A DNA stretch of 64,000 bases from VRUE01 sp963716735 (GCA_963716735.1 OY970321.1:496001-560000), one strand, 5' to 3'; shown: positions 19,238-28,350, counted from the first letter of the stretch. Translations and numbers: made by a program. Notes: generated by a model not told the origin, from the letters alone.

Positions 19238-20398
19238 TCAGGCAGGGGCGTGGAGGCGACGGAACCGCCTCTTGCCGGCCTGCAGCACCCGTCCGTCTAG
19301 CTTGCCGGCTTCCTCGTCGAAGAGGTGGGCCGGCCACGGCTCGCCATCCAGCTTCACGCCCCCCTGCTGGATCAGCCGCCGCGCTTCGCTGGAGCTGATC
19401 CCGAAGGCCTCCGCCATCAGTCGCGGCAGGTGGACGGTGTCGTGGCGGCCGGCGGCGAAGCTCTCGAGGGAGATCTCAGGCACGTCATCGGGGATGCCCC
19501 TGTCGACGAAGAGCCGGTTGAAGTGTTCCTCCGCGGCCGCTCCGGCCCCCTCCCCGTGGAAGCGGTCGACGATCCCCCTGCCAAGCTCGCGCTTGGCCTC
19601 GTTGGGTGGCGTCGCCGGCACCTCGGCCCCGAGCAGCAACCGGTAGTACTCGGCCATCGCCCCGTCGGGGATGCTCATCAACTTGCCGAACATCTCCTCC
19701 GGCGCCTCGGTGACTCCGACGTAGTTGCCGAGCGACTTGCTCATCTTCTGCACGCCGTCGGTTCCGACCAGGATCGGCAGCGTCATGATCGATTGCGGCT
19801 TCTGGTCATAGGCGCCCTGGATGTCGCGGCCGAAGAGCAGGTTGAACTTCTGGTCGGTGCCCCCCAGCTCGACGTCGGCCTCGACGGCGACGGAGTCGTA
19901 GCCCTGCAGCAGCGGGTAGAGCAGCTCGAGGGCGGCGATCGGCGAGCCCGCCGCCAGTCGCTTCTGGAAGTCGTCGCGCTCGAGCAGCCTGGCGACCGTC
20001 GTCTGGGCGAGGAGCCCGAGCAGCGCCTCGGGCTCCATCCGAAGCCACTCGCTGTTGAAGCGCACCTCGGTCCGTTCGCGGTCGAGCAGCTTGAACGCCT
20101 GCTCCTGATAGGTGGCGGCATTGGCCTCGATCCCCTCGGGCGAGGGCAGCGGTCGCTGCGCCGAGCGCCCGCTGGGGTCGCCGACCCGCGCGGTGAAGTC
20201 ACCGATGATGAGGACGACCTGGTGGCCCGCGTCCTGGAACTCGCGCAGCTTGTTGAGGACCACCGTGTGCCCCAGGTGGATGTCGGCGGTCGTCGGGTCG
20301 ATCCCGAGCTTGATCCGCAGCGGGCGACCCGCGTCCAGCTGCTCGGCAAGCATGCCTCCGGGCAGCACATCGACCGCGTTACGCGTCAAGTCGGGCAC
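19238..20398 (-). CDS. tyrS: Tyrosyl-tRNA synthetase
   Basis: TyrS charges tRNA-Tyr. It is a 386-residue class I synthetase with the HIGH-type HLGH in DIHLGHTVVLNKL, the VGDPSGRS strand and the KMSKS loop as QKMSKSLGN. A C-terminal S4 RNA-binding domain is present (HLPRLMAEAFGISSSEARRLI and on). The GTG at 20396-20398 gives the normal N-terminus (VPDLTRNAVDVLPGGMLAEQ); longer in-frame starts run into the divergent PBP gene. Only a few bases separate it from the PBP gene, so its promoter must lie within that coding sequence. Confidence 0.96.
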   Translation of the reverse strand: MPDLTRNAVDVLPGGMLAEQLDAGRPLRIKLGIDPTTADIHLGHTVVLNKLREFQDAGHQVVLIIGDFTARVGDPSGRSAQRPLPSPEGIEANAATYQEQAFKLLDRERTEVRFNSEWLRMEPEALLGLLAQTTVARLLERDDFQKRLAAGSPIAALELLYPLLQGYDSVAVEADVELGGTDQKFNLLFGRDIQGAYDQKPQSIMTLPILVGTDGVQKMSKSLGNYVGVTEAPEEMFGKLMSIPDGAMAEYYRLLLGAEVPATPPNEAKRELGRGIVDRFHGEGAGAAAEEHFNRLFVDRGIPDDVPEISLESFAAGRHDTVHLPRLMAEAFGISSSEARRLIQQGGVKLDGEPWPAHLFDEEAGKLDGRVLQAGKRRFRRLHAPA

Positions 20399-20426
20399 GG
20401 GCGCAATGCTAGACTGCCGCCTCCTC

Positions 20427-22577
20427 TTGGCGGGCCAACGCACCAAGCCGCGCCTGAAGAAGCTGCGCGTCCTCTTCGTATTGCTGGGTCTCGGCGTCCT
20501 TGCCGCGGTCTCGATGGTCTTCGGCATGATGACCGCGGTCTCGAGGGACCTGCCGGCGATCTACAACTTCGCCCAGTACAAGGCGTCGAAGAACAGCGAG
20601 GTCTTCGACGCCTCGGGTGAGCCGATCGGCACGCTGACCAGCAACCAGAACAAGATCCTGCTCACCTCCGGGCAGATCTCGCCCAACATCAAGAATGCGG
20701 TGGTCTCGATCGAGGACGCCCGCTTCTACGAGCACAGCGGCGTCGACTTTCAGGGGATCGGGCGGGCGCTGGTCAAAGACATCCTCAGCCAGAGCGCCGC
20801 CCAGGGCGGCTCGACGATCACCGAGCAGTTCGTCAAGAACGCGCTCGAAGCCGAAGGCAGGCGCACGATCCTGCAGAAGTTCCGCGAGGCGGCGCTCGCC
20901 TACCGCCTGGAGCGTCACTGGAGCAAGGACAAAATCCTCACCGAGTACCTCAACACGATCTACTTCGGCGAGGGCGCCTACGGGATCGAGGCAGCCGCCC
21001 GCACCTATTTCGGCGAGGCGCACCCCGGCTGCGGGTCGCAGGCCGAGCCCTGCGCGTCGGTGCTGGAGCCGTGGGAGGCGGCAACCCTGGCCGGGATCAT
21101 CGCTTCGCCGTCGGCCTATGACCCCAAGATCTACCCCGAAAACACGCTGATGCGGCGCAGCATCGTGCTCGAAAAGATGTACGAGCAGGGCTACATAACC
21201 CAGACCCAGTTCGATGAAGGGACGGAGCAGGCGCTTCCCGCCCCCAGCGATATCGCGCCCCCCCGGCTCGACTCGAGGGCCCCCTACTTCACCGCCTGGC
21301 TGCGCCAGCAGCTGGTCGAACGCTACGGCGCGGCGAAAACCTTCTTCGGCGGGCTGAAAGTGAAGACGACGCTCGACCTCAAACTGCAGAGCGCCGCTGA
21401 AGAAACGGTCAACTCCTACCTCGGCTACCTGCCCCCCACCGCGTCCCTCGTCGTCATCGACAACAAGAACGCCGGGGTCAAGGCGATGGTCGGCGGGCCC
21501 AACTTCGAGACCAAGCCCTTCAACCTGGCGACGCTCGGCCACCGCCAGCCGGGGTCATCGATCAAGCCCTTCACGTTGATCACCGCCCTGGAAGAGGGGA
21601 TCTCGCCGGAAACGGTCTACGAATCGGCGCCGCAGGAATTCCACTTCGGCAAGCACGATCAGGAAACGTTCGTCGTCAGCAACGACGAGGACGCCTACCT
21701 CGGCTCCTGCAGCATCGCCTGTGCGACGACCTACTCCGACAACTCGATCTACGCCCAGCTCGCGCTGGAAGGTCTGAAGGGCAAGACGCTGGAGGACCGC
21801 ACCCGCTCGATCGCGCAGACCATCCACAAAATGGGATACCGCGAGCCGATCTCAACCAACCCGGCGATGGTCCTCGGCGGCCTGAAGGAAGGCGTCACGC
21901 CCCTCGGCTGGACCTACGCTTACTCGACTCTCGCCAACAACGGCGATCGCGTCAGCGGCACCCTTGCTCCCGACCCCGGCGACAGCCCGGTGGCATTCAC
22001 CCAGGTCTCCGACCAGGACGGCCACACGATCAAGGGCGGCGACAACGACTCGCTCCACGAACAGGTGCTGAGCGAAAGCACCGCCGAAGAAGCGAAGAGC
22101 ATCCTCGAAACGGTCGTCAGCGGCGGCACCGGAACGAACGCCGACATCGGCGCCGCCGGCCAGTGGGGCAAGACTGGCACGACCGAGGAAAACGGTGACG
22201 CCTGGTTCTGCGGTGCGACCGAAGAAGTGACGGTCTGCGTCTGGGTCGGCTACGCCGACACGGTGACCCCGATGACCACGCTCTACAACGGCGGCCCGGT
22301 GATGGGCGGAACCTTCCCGGCGCTGATCTGGGCCGGCGTGGTCTCTGCCTGGGAAGAGATCAAGGCCGAACGGGCGGCGGAAAGCGCCAGCGAGAAAGCG
22401 GCCAAATCGAAGGGCTCGGGCGGTGATTCTTCTGAAGAAAGCTACGTGCCGGAAGAATCAACCCCAGAACCCGAACCTGAAGCAGAACTCAGCGAACCGG
22501 CGCCTGAACCAGAACCTGCGCCAACCCCTGAAGCAGCGCCCGAATCAGGGGGCGGGGGTGGCATCACCGCCGGGTGA
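20427..22577 (+). CDS. Class A penicillin-binding protein (PBP1-type)
   Basis: A bifunctional peptidoglycan synthase. After a short basic cytosolic end comes one transmembrane helix (about residues 14-36). The GT51 glycosyltransferase domain has SIEDARFYEHSGVD (catalytic Glu) and QGGSTITEQ. The transpeptidase domain has SxxK as SSIK in QPGSSIKPF, SDN in YSDNSIYAQ, and KTGTTEE. The last ~80 residues are rich in Glu, Pro, Ala and Ser. I chose the TTG start because a TAGACT -10-like box (20410-20415) lies between it and the first in-frame ATG (20406). If that box is not the promoter, the ATG adds 7 residues. The 3' end overlaps the glycosylase gene by 136 bp. Confidence 0.93.
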   Translation: MAGQRTKPRLKKLRVLFVLLGLGVLAAVSMVFGMMTAVSRDLPAIYNFAQYKASKNSEVFDASGEPIGTLTSNQNKILLTSGQISPNIKNAVVSIEDARFYEHSGVDFQGIGRALVKDILSQSAAQGGSTITEQFVKNALEAEGRRTILQKFREAALAYRLERHWSKDKILTEYLNTIYFGEGAYGIEAAARTYFGEAHPGCGSQAEPCASVLEPWEAATLAGIIASPSAYDPKIYPENTLMRRSIVLEKMYEQGYITQTQFDEGTEQALPAPSDIAPPRLDSRAPYFTAWLRQQLVERYGAAKTFFGGLKVKTTLDLKLQSAAEETVNSYLGYLPPTASLVVIDNKNAGVKAMVGGPNFETKPFNLATLGHRQPGSSIKPFTLITALEEGISPETVYESAPQEFHFGKHDQETFVVSNDEDAYLGSCSIACATTYSDNSIYAQLALEGLKGKTLEDRTRSIAQTIHKMGYREPISTNPAMVLGGLKEGVTPLGWTYAYSTLANNGDRVSGTLAPDPGDSPVAFTQVSDQDGHTIKGGDNDSLHEQVLSESTAEEAKSILETVVSGGTGTNADIGAAGQWGKTGTTEENGDAWFCGATEEVTVCVWVGYADTVTPMTTLYNGGPVMGGTFPALIWAGVVSAWEEIKAERAAESASEKAAKSKGSGGDSSEESYVPEESTPEPEPEAELSEPAPEPEPAPTPEAAPESGGGGGITAG

Positions 22578-23182
22578 GGCCTGGATACGAACTCACTACC
22601 CGCGAGACAGAAGCGCCAGGGACGCTCGACCGCTTTCGTTATCCCGATCCGAGGGCCGGTGACGATCTCACCGTTCCAACCTGGGGGACGCGGCTGGAGC
22701 ACGAACGGGGGTGCGGTTATATCGGCGTTGTTGGCGTCGAGGCCTATGCCGAGCGCCTCCGTGAGCTTGCCCGGGCCCGAGCAGAGGTCGGCATCGGGGC
22801 GCTCGCCACGCCGTACGCGCATCGCCTCGAGGTCGCTGGTCGGCTCAAGCGCTCGGATCAACACGGCCGCCGCCTCGCCCTCGGGTTCGGCGACGAAGTT
22901 GAGCAGGCTGTGGATACCGTAGGAGAGGTAGACGTAGGCGCGGCCCGGCGGTCCGAAGAGAACCTCGGTGCGTTTGGTCAGGCCGACGTAGGCGTGACAG
23001 GCGGGGTCGTCGCGCTCATAGCTCTCGGTCTCGACGATGGTGCCGCCGCGGCCGTCGTAGAGGAGCCGGCAGCCGATCAGCTCGCGCGCCACCGCATGCA
23101 CGGAGCGGGCGAAGAACTCAGCCCCCAACGGCTCTGCGAGCGGTTGGGCCCGGCTTCCAAACCCTGGGGGCTGCCGCTTCAC
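22442..23182 (-). CDS. 3-methyladenine DNA glycosylase (AAG/MPG family)
   Basis: This alkylbase DNA glycosylase removes 3-methyladenine, hypoxanthine and related bases. Family motifs are VETESYERDDPACHA (catalytic Glu region), VLFGPPGRAYVYLSYGIH (Tyr intercalation/active-site strand), SGPGKLTEALGI and TGPRIGITKA. The domain ends near WRFCLAGSEFVS (about residue 200). The remaining ~45 residues are Pro, then Ser/Gly/Ala repeats, encoded on the strand opposite the PBP tail. The GTG at 23180-23182 overlaps the argH stop (GTGA), so it is coupled to argH. Confidence 0.93.
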   Translation of the reverse strand: MKRQPPGFGSRAQPLAEPLGAEFFARSVHAVARELIGCRLLYDGRGGTIVETESYERDDPACHAYVGLTKRTEVLFGPPGRAYVYLSYGIHSLLNFVAEPEGEAAAVLIRALEPTSDLEAMRVRRGERPDADLCSGPGKLTEALGIGLDANNADITAPPFVLQPRPPGWNGEIVTGPRIGITKAVERPWRFCLAGSEFVSRPHPAVMPPPPPDSGAASGVGAGSGSGAGSLSSASGSGSGVDSSGT

Positions 23183-24570
23183 CCGCGCTCGTCGGCGACG
23201 CGAGCCTTGACCGCGGTCAGGGTCTCGTGGGCGAGCGCGATCTGCGCGGCCAACGGCGCCGAACCGGTGCCGCCCTCGATCTGCTTCGACTCGAGCCAGC
23301 TCTCGCGCTTCAGCACCTCGTAGAAGGAGCCGTCGAGATGCTCGGAGCGTTGCCGCAGATCCTCCTCGCTCAGCTCTGAGAGCGCCACACCGCGCTCGAC
23401 CGCGTCGCGGACCAGGCCGCCGACGATGCCGTGAGCCTCACGGAAGGGGACGCCCTTGCGGACCAGGAGGTCGGCGACCTCGGTCGCGGCGAGCATCTCG
23501 TCGCCGGAGGCGTCCGCCAAACGCCCGCGATCGAAGCTGATCCCAGCCAGCATGCCCTCGACTGCGTCAAGACAGGACTCGACAGTGTCAATGGCGTCGA
23601 AGAGCGGCTCCTTGTCCTCCTGCATGTCCTTGCCGTAGGTCAGCGGCAGCGCGTGCATCGTCCCCAACAGGGCGAGGTAGTCGGCGGCGACTCGAGGGCT
23701 CTTGGCGCGCAAGAGCTCCGCCGAATCGGGATTCTTCTTCTGGGGCATGATCGACGAGCCTGAAGAGAAGGCCTCATCCAACTCACAGAAGCCGAACTCG
23801 CTGCTCGACCAGATGACGATCTCCGAGCCAAGCCGCGAGAGGTGCATCGAGCAGGTCGCGGCGGCGGACAGGTAGTCGATGACGAAGTCGCGGTTCGAGG
23901 CGCCGTCGATCGAGTTGGGGGTGACGTGTTCGAAGCCGAGGTCGTCGGCAACCGCGTTGCGATCGATCTCCCAGTTGACGCCGGCGAGGGCGCCGGAGCC
24001 GAGCGGCATCACGCTGGCGCTGTCGAGCGCGAACTGGAAGCGCAGGACGTCGCGGGCAAGCATCCAGAAGTAGGCGAGCAGGTGGTGGCCGAGGTAGACC
24101 GGCTGGGCGCGCTGCAGGTGGGTGTAACCGGGCATCGGCCAGTCGCGGTGGCGCTCGGCCAGCTCCAGCAACCGCTCCATCGCCACCGCGGCTAGGTCGA
24201 TCGCCTGCAGCGAGTGCACCTGGACGACCATCGCCATGTCGGTCGCGACCTGGTTGTTGCGCGAACGGCCGGTGTGCAGCTTGCCCGCGAGCGGGCCGAT
24301 CTCATCGCCGAGCAGCCGCTCGATCGCCATGTGGATGTCCTCGTCGGACTGCTCGAACTCGAAGCCGTGGGCGCCGATCCGCTCGCGGACCCGGTCGAGT
24401 CCGGTGACGATCTGCTCCAGCTCAGCGTCGTCGAGGACGCCGATGCGGCGCAGAGCGCGCGCGTGCGCCTGCGACTGATCGAGGTCGTAGGGCGCCAGCG
24501 GCCAGTCGAACTCGAGCGAGCGGTTGATGCGCCAGAAGCGCGGATCTGGGTCTTTGCGAAAGCGCGACAT
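23179..24570 (-). CDS. argH: Argininosuccinate lyase
   Basis: ArgH splits argininosuccinate to arginine and fumarate, the last step of arginine synthesis. The 463-residue fumarase/aspartase-superfamily protein shows DEDIHMAIERLL, KLHTGRSRNNQV, GYTHLQRAQPV (catalytic His region) and the signature GSSIMPQKKNPD. The ATG at 24568-24570 overlaps the stop of the DegT gene. It is isolated from other arg genes and sits at the end of the branched-chain amino acid cluster. Confidence 0.97.
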   Translation of the reverse strand: MSRFRKDPDPRFWRINRSLEFDWPLAPYDLDQSQAHARALRRIGVLDDAELEQIVTGLDRVRERIGAHGFEFEQSDEDIHMAIERLLGDEIGPLAGKLHTGRSRNNQVATDMAMVVQVHSLQAIDLAAVAMERLLELAERHRDWPMPGYTHLQRAQPVYLGHHLLAYFWMLARDVLRFQFALDSASVMPLGSGALAGVNWEIDRNAVADDLGFEHVTPNSIDGASNRDFVIDYLSAAATCSMHLSRLGSEIVIWSSSEFGFCELDEAFSSGSSIMPQKKNPDSAELLRAKSPRVAADYLALLGTMHALPLTYGKDMQEDKEPLFDAIDTVESCLDAVEGMLAGISFDRGRLADASGDEMLAATEVADLLVRKGVPFREAHGIVGGLVRDAVERGVALSELSEEDLRQRSEHLDGSFYEVLKRESWLESKQIEGGTGSAPLAAQIALAHETLTAVKARVADERG

Positions 24571-25682
24571 CAGCGGAGGGATTCGGCGAGAGCCTCGCAC
24601 ACCCGCGCGACCTGCGACTCCGTCATCGCCGGGAAGAACGGCAACGCCAGCGAGCGGGCGGAGGCGGCTTCGGCAACCGGGAACTGCCCCTCGCGGTAGC
24701 CGAGGTCGCGCAGGTGCGGGAAGAGATGGATGCAGGGCAGGTACGCCTTGGAGGCGACGCCGCGCTCGGCCAGACGGGCGATGATCGCGTCGCGGTCGAC
24801 CTCGTCTGCCAGGCGCACCGTGTAAACAAACCAGCTGCGCCGCTCCCTGCCGCGGGTGGCGATCGGCGCATCCACCCCCTCCACGCCACCCAGGCCTTCC
24901 GCATACAGCGAGGCGACGGCGGACCGTCGCTCCAGCATCTGGTCGAGGCGCTCGAGCTGGGCGACACCGAGCGCCGCGGCGAGGTCGGAGAGGCGGTAGT
25001 TGAAGCCCAGCCCGCCGTGGTCGAGCCAGCCCATATCCGCCGCCCGCCCCTGATTGCGCTCGGAGCGCAGGCGAGAGGCGGTCTCGGGCCCCGAGGGCAC
25101 GATCATCCCCCCCTCTCCGGTGGTCATCTGCTTGTTGGCGTAGAAGGCGAACGTGGCCAGGTTGCCGCGGGCACCGACCTTGCGGCCCTCGGAGTCGATC
25201 GCGCCAAGTGCCTCACAGGCATCCTCGAGGATGCCCAGACTGCGGCTTGCCGCGATCGCCTCCAGTTCCGGCATCGCCGCCGGAAAGCCAAAGATGTGGA
25301 CCGGCAGGATGCCGGCGCTGCGCTCGCCCGCGGCTGCCTCCACCGCCGCCGGGTCGAGGTTCAGCGTCACCGGGTCGACGTCGCAGAAGACCGGTCGCGC
25401 GCCCTCGTAGAGCAGGCAGTTGGCGGAGGCGACGAAGCTGAAGGGACTGGTCAGGACCTCGTCCCCGGGCCCCCAACCCAGCGCTCGCACCCCGAGGTGC
25501 AGCGCCGTCGTCCCGCTGGAGACCGCCACCGCGTCGTCGGTCCCCAGCCAGGCGGCGAAGTCGTGCTCGAAGCGTTCGCCGGTCGGGCCGAGCGAGAGCC
25601 GGCCGGAGCGCAGCACGTCGAGGATCTCCTCCTCCTCGCGGGCGCCGATTTCCGGCTTGGCGAGCGGGATCGCGTCAGTCAT
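24570..25682 (-). CDS. DegT/DnrJ/EryC1-family PLP aminotransferase
   Basis: A 370-residue fold-type I aminotransferase of the nucleotide-sugar family. The PLP Lys is in FAFYANKQMTTGEGG. VSSGTTALHLGVRALGWGPG binds the phosphate, and EDACEALGA holds the Asp that contacts the pyridine nitrogen. These enzymes usually aminate keto-sugars on nucleotide carriers for surface glycans. Here the gene sits between cimA and argH with no sugar genes adjacent, so the substrate is unclear. It begins directly after a dispersed repeat (25718-25765), and its stop overlaps argH. Confidence 0.9.
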   Translation of the reverse strand: MTDAIPLAKPEIGAREEEEILDVLRSGRLSLGPTGERFEHDFAAWLGTDDAVAVSSGTTALHLGVRALGWGPGDEVLTSPFSFVASANCLLYEGARPVFCDVDPVTLNLDPAAVEAAAGERSAGILPVHIFGFPAAMPELEAIAASRSLGILEDACEALGAIDSEGRKVGARGNLATFAFYANKQMTTGEGGMIVPSGPETASRLRSERNQGRAADMGWLDHGGLGFNYRLSDLAAALGVAQLERLDQMLERRSAVASLYAEGLGGVEGVDAPIATRGRERRSWFVYTVRLADEVDRDAIIARLAERGVASKAYLPCIHLFPHLRDLGYREGQFPVAEAASARSLALPFFPAMTESQVARVCEALAESLR

Positions 25683-25717
25683 GCCGTGACCTTATTCGGC
25701 TTCGCCATAAATGATTT

Positions 25718-25765
25718 CGCTTCGCTCCCGGCGCGAAGAATCAGATATGGACGCTTGGTCGCTCC
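25718..25765 (-). repeat. Dispersed repeat, copy 1 (cimA-degT gap)
   Basis: A 48-bp segment matches 53438-53485 upstream of ilvB at 43 of 48 positions, in the same orientation relative to transcription. The shared core includes CATATCTG followed by TTCTTCGCGCCG. The flanks extend the similarity with small indels. It almost fills the 85-bp gap between the cimA stop and the degT start. Confidence 0.8.
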
Positions 25766-25767
25766 GC

Positions 25768-27327
25768 TCATCGCGGCTGGAAGGCGTACTCGAGCGAGTC
25801 GACCAGGGCCTCCCAGGAAGCCTCGATGATGTTCTCCGAGACGCCGATCGTCCCCCACTCGCGCTCGCCATCGGATGAGTCGAGCAGGACGCGGGTAACG
25901 GCGCCGGTGCCGTGGCTCTCGTCGAGGATGCGCACCTTGTAGTTGGTCAGCTCGACGTCGGCCAAGTGGGGATAGCGGTCGGCGATCGCACCACGCAGGG
26001 CGCTGTCGAGGGCGTTGACCGGGCCGTTGCCCTCGGCAACCCGCACGTAGCGCTCGCCGTCGACTTTGACCTTGATCGTCGCCTCGGTTTCGACCGCGCC
26101 GTCGGCGCGCTTCTCGACCAGCACCTTGAAGCTCTCCAGCTCGAAGAGCGACTCGTAGCTGCCGGCCTCGCGGCGCAACAGCAGCTCGAATGAAGCGGGC
26201 GCTGCCTCGTAGTGGTAGCCGCGGTGCTCGCGCTCCTTGAGGCGCTCGACCGCGTTCGTCGCCTCCTGCTCGCCGAGGTCGAGACCGGCCTGCGCGGCCT
26301 GACTGCGGATCGTCGCCTTGCCCGACAGCTCCGAGGCGAGGATCTCGCGCTGGTTGCCCAGCAGCGCCGGGTCGAGATGCTCGAAGGTGCTCGCGTCGGC
26401 CTCGACCCCGGCGGCGTGCATTCCCGCCTTGTGGGCGAATGCGTTGCGACCGACGTAGGGCTGGTCTGGGTTCGGCGTCATGTTGCAGAGCTCGTCGAGG
26501 TAGTGGCTCGTCCGGGTCAGGGTGGCGAGCTTCTCCGGCGCGACCACGTCAAAGCCCATCTTCAGCTGCAGCGCGGGCATGATCGTCGCCAGGTTGGCGT
26601 TGCCACAACGCTCGCCGTAGCCGTTCACGGTGCCCTGCACGAGCCGCGCACCCGCTTCGACCGCAGCCAGCGAGTTTGCCACGGCACAGCCGGCGTCGTC
26701 GTGGGTATGGATGCCGATCTCGACCCCGTCGCCTAGGGCGCCGACCACGGCCGCGGTCGCCTCGGCGACGAAGGCGGGCAGGCTGCCGCCGTTGGTGTCG
26801 CAGAGGGTGACGTTCTCGGCGCCGGCCTCGGCCGCGGCGCGGACGCATTCCAACGCGTAGGCGGAGTCGTCGCGGTAGCCGTCGAAGAAGTGCTCGGCGT
26901 CGAAGACCGGCCGCTTGCCGCGCTCGCGGCAGAAGCCGATCGAGTCGGCGATCATCGCCAGGTTCTCCTCGGCGGAGACCTTGATCACCTTCTCCAGGTG
27001 CAGGCCCCAGCTCTTGCCGACGAGGCAGACGACAGGGGCGATGCTGTCGACCACCACGGCGAGCGCCTCATCCTCCTCGGCGCTGCGGTCGCGGCGACGG
27101 GTCATGCCGAAGGCCGCGATCGTCGCCTGCTCGAGCTCCATCTCGGCGAGCAGCTCGAACAGCTCCGCTTCCTTCGGATTCGAGCTGGGAAAGCCCGCCT
27201 CGATCGTCTGCACGCCGAGCTCGTCCAGGGCCCGCACGACTTTCAGCTTCTCCCCCACCGAGAGCGACATGCCGGGCCCCCCCATGCCGTCGCGCAAGGT
27301 GGTGTCGTAGATCTTCACCTGTTCCAT
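25768..27327 (-). CDS. cimA: Citramalate synthase
   Basis: CimA condenses pyruvate and acetyl-CoA to (R)-citramalate, the threonine-independent entry to isoleucine. The 519-residue protein has the DRE-TIM metallolyase core beginning YDTTLRDGMGGPGMSLSVGE. It also has IHTHDDAGCAVANSLAAVEAG (metal His pair), NGYGERCGNANL and a C-terminal LeuA-type regulatory domain. The divergent GMGGPGMSLS segment in place of LeuA's GEQSPGISL fits the CimA branch, and a true leuA is present in the same cluster. No SD is strong; GAAAGG precedes the ATG. Confidence 0.92.
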   Translation of the reverse strand: MEQVKIYDTTLRDGMGGPGMSLSVGEKLKVVRALDELGVQTIEAGFPSSNPKEAELFELLAEMELEQATIAAFGMTRRRDRSAEEDEALAVVVDSIAPVVCLVGKSWGLHLEKVIKVSAEENLAMIADSIGFCRERGKRPVFDAEHFFDGYRDDSAYALECVRAAAEAGAENVTLCDTNGGSLPAFVAEATAAVVGALGDGVEIGIHTHDDAGCAVANSLAAVEAGARLVQGTVNGYGERCGNANLATIMPALQLKMGFDVVAPEKLATLTRTSHYLDELCNMTPNPDQPYVGRNAFAHKAGMHAAGVEADASTFEHLDPALLGNQREILASELSGKATIRSQAAQAGLDLGEQEATNAVERLKEREHRGYHYEAAPASFELLLRREAGSYESLFELESFKVLVEKRADGAVETEATIKVKVDGERYVRVAEGNGPVNALDSALRGAIADRYPHLADVELTNYKVRILDESHGTGAVTRVLLDSSDGEREWGTIGVSENIIEASWEALVDSLEYAFQPR

Positions 27328-27384
27328 CTGATGCCTTTCGATACGAGGGTCGAACCGGGAGTGCGCGCAGCGCAGCGCCAGCCG

Positions 27385-28344
27385 CTAGGCGGCAGGCGTA
27401 ATTCGCCCGGCCGACTCGTCGGCTCTTGCTGGCGCCCCGACGAAGTCGAGCCACTCCAGGTACTCCTCGGCGCGTCCTTCCAGGGCATCGCGGAACTTGG
27501 CCTGGATCACGCGCGTGATCTCGCCCGGCTCGCCGAGCGGGTGGTCGTCTATCTCGCGCACCGGGACCAGCTCGGCCGCGGTGCCGGTGAGGAAGACCTC
27601 CTCCGCCAGATACAGCTCCGAGCGGGCGATGTCGCGCTCGACCACGGTGTAGCCGAGATCGCGGGCGATCTGGATCACCGACTTGCGGTTGATGCCGTCG
27701 AGGATCGCCGCGACGTGCGGCGGAGTGCAGATCGTGCCGTCGCGGACGACGAAGATGTTCTCGCCCGATCCCTCGCAGACAAAGCCGCGCTCATCGAGCA
27801 GCAGCGCCTCTTCGTAGCCGGCGTTCTCCGACTCGGTCTTGGCGAGGATCGAGTTTAGGTACTGCCCGGACGCCTTGGCGTGGGGAATCAGCCCGGCGGA
27901 GCCGATCCGCCGCCAACTCGAGACCTTGGCGCGGATACCGTGTTTCTGGCCCTCCTCACCGAGGTATGCCCCCCAGGGAAAGGCCGCGATGACGACGTCG
28001 ATCGGGGCGTCGGTCGCGTAAAGACCGAGGTTGCCGTAGCCACGGAAGGCGAGCGGCCTGATGTAGCAGGAGCGCAGCTCATTGCGCCGGATCAGCTCCC
28101 GGGTGGCCTCGGCGATTTCCTCGGTCGAGTAGGGCAACTCGAAGTAGTAGAGCTCGGCTGACTTGGCGAGCCGGTCGAGATGGTCCTTGTGGCGGAATAT
28201 CGCCGGGCCACGCTCGGTCTCGTAGCAGCGGACTCCCTCGAAGACGCCCGTGCCGTAGTGCAGGCCGTGACTGAGCACGTGCGTCTGCGCCTCGTCCCAG
28301 GGCACGAACTCACCGTTCTGCCAGATCAACTCCGCGGTTTCCAT
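27385..28344 (-). CDS. ilvE: Branched-chain amino acid aminotransferase
   Basis: IlvE makes leucine, isoleucine and valine from their 2-oxo acids using glutamate. The 319-residue fold-type IV PLP protein has LSHGLHYGTGVFEGVRCYET, RPLAFRGYG and KASGQYLNSILAK (Schiff-base Lys). It also has EALLLDERGFVCEGSGENIF and VFLTGTAAELVPV. A TACTTT box lies 6 nt before the ATG, so it may be transcribed separately from leuB as well as with the operon. It is followed by cimA after 57 bp that holds a GCCGC/GCGGC hairpin. Confidence 0.97.
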   Translation of the reverse strand: METAELIWQNGEFVPWDEAQTHVLSHGLHYGTGVFEGVRCYETERGPAIFRHKDHLDRLAKSAELYYFELPYSTEEIAEATRELIRRNELRSCYIRPLAFRGYGNLGLYATDAPIDVVIAAFPWGAYLGEEGQKHGIRAKVSSWRRIGSAGLIPHAKASGQYLNSILAKTESENAGYEEALLLDERGFVCEGSGENIFVVRDGTICTPPHVAAILDGINRKSVIQIARDLGYTVVERDIARSELYLAEEVFLTGTAAELVPVREIDDHPLGEPGEITRVIQAKFRDALEGRAEEYLEWLDFVGAPARADESAGRITPAA

Positions 28345-28350
28345 CCCGCG

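Noticed and set aside
24570..25682. DegT aminotransferase as the missing HisC
   Set aside because: The FYANKQMTTGEGG active site and overall motifs are of the sugar aminotransferase family, not histidinol-phosphate aminotransferase.
25715..25772. Dispersed repeat as a conserved small protein
   Set aside because: The two copies differ by 2-nt indels, so their reading frames give unrelated peptides; conservation is at nucleotide level.
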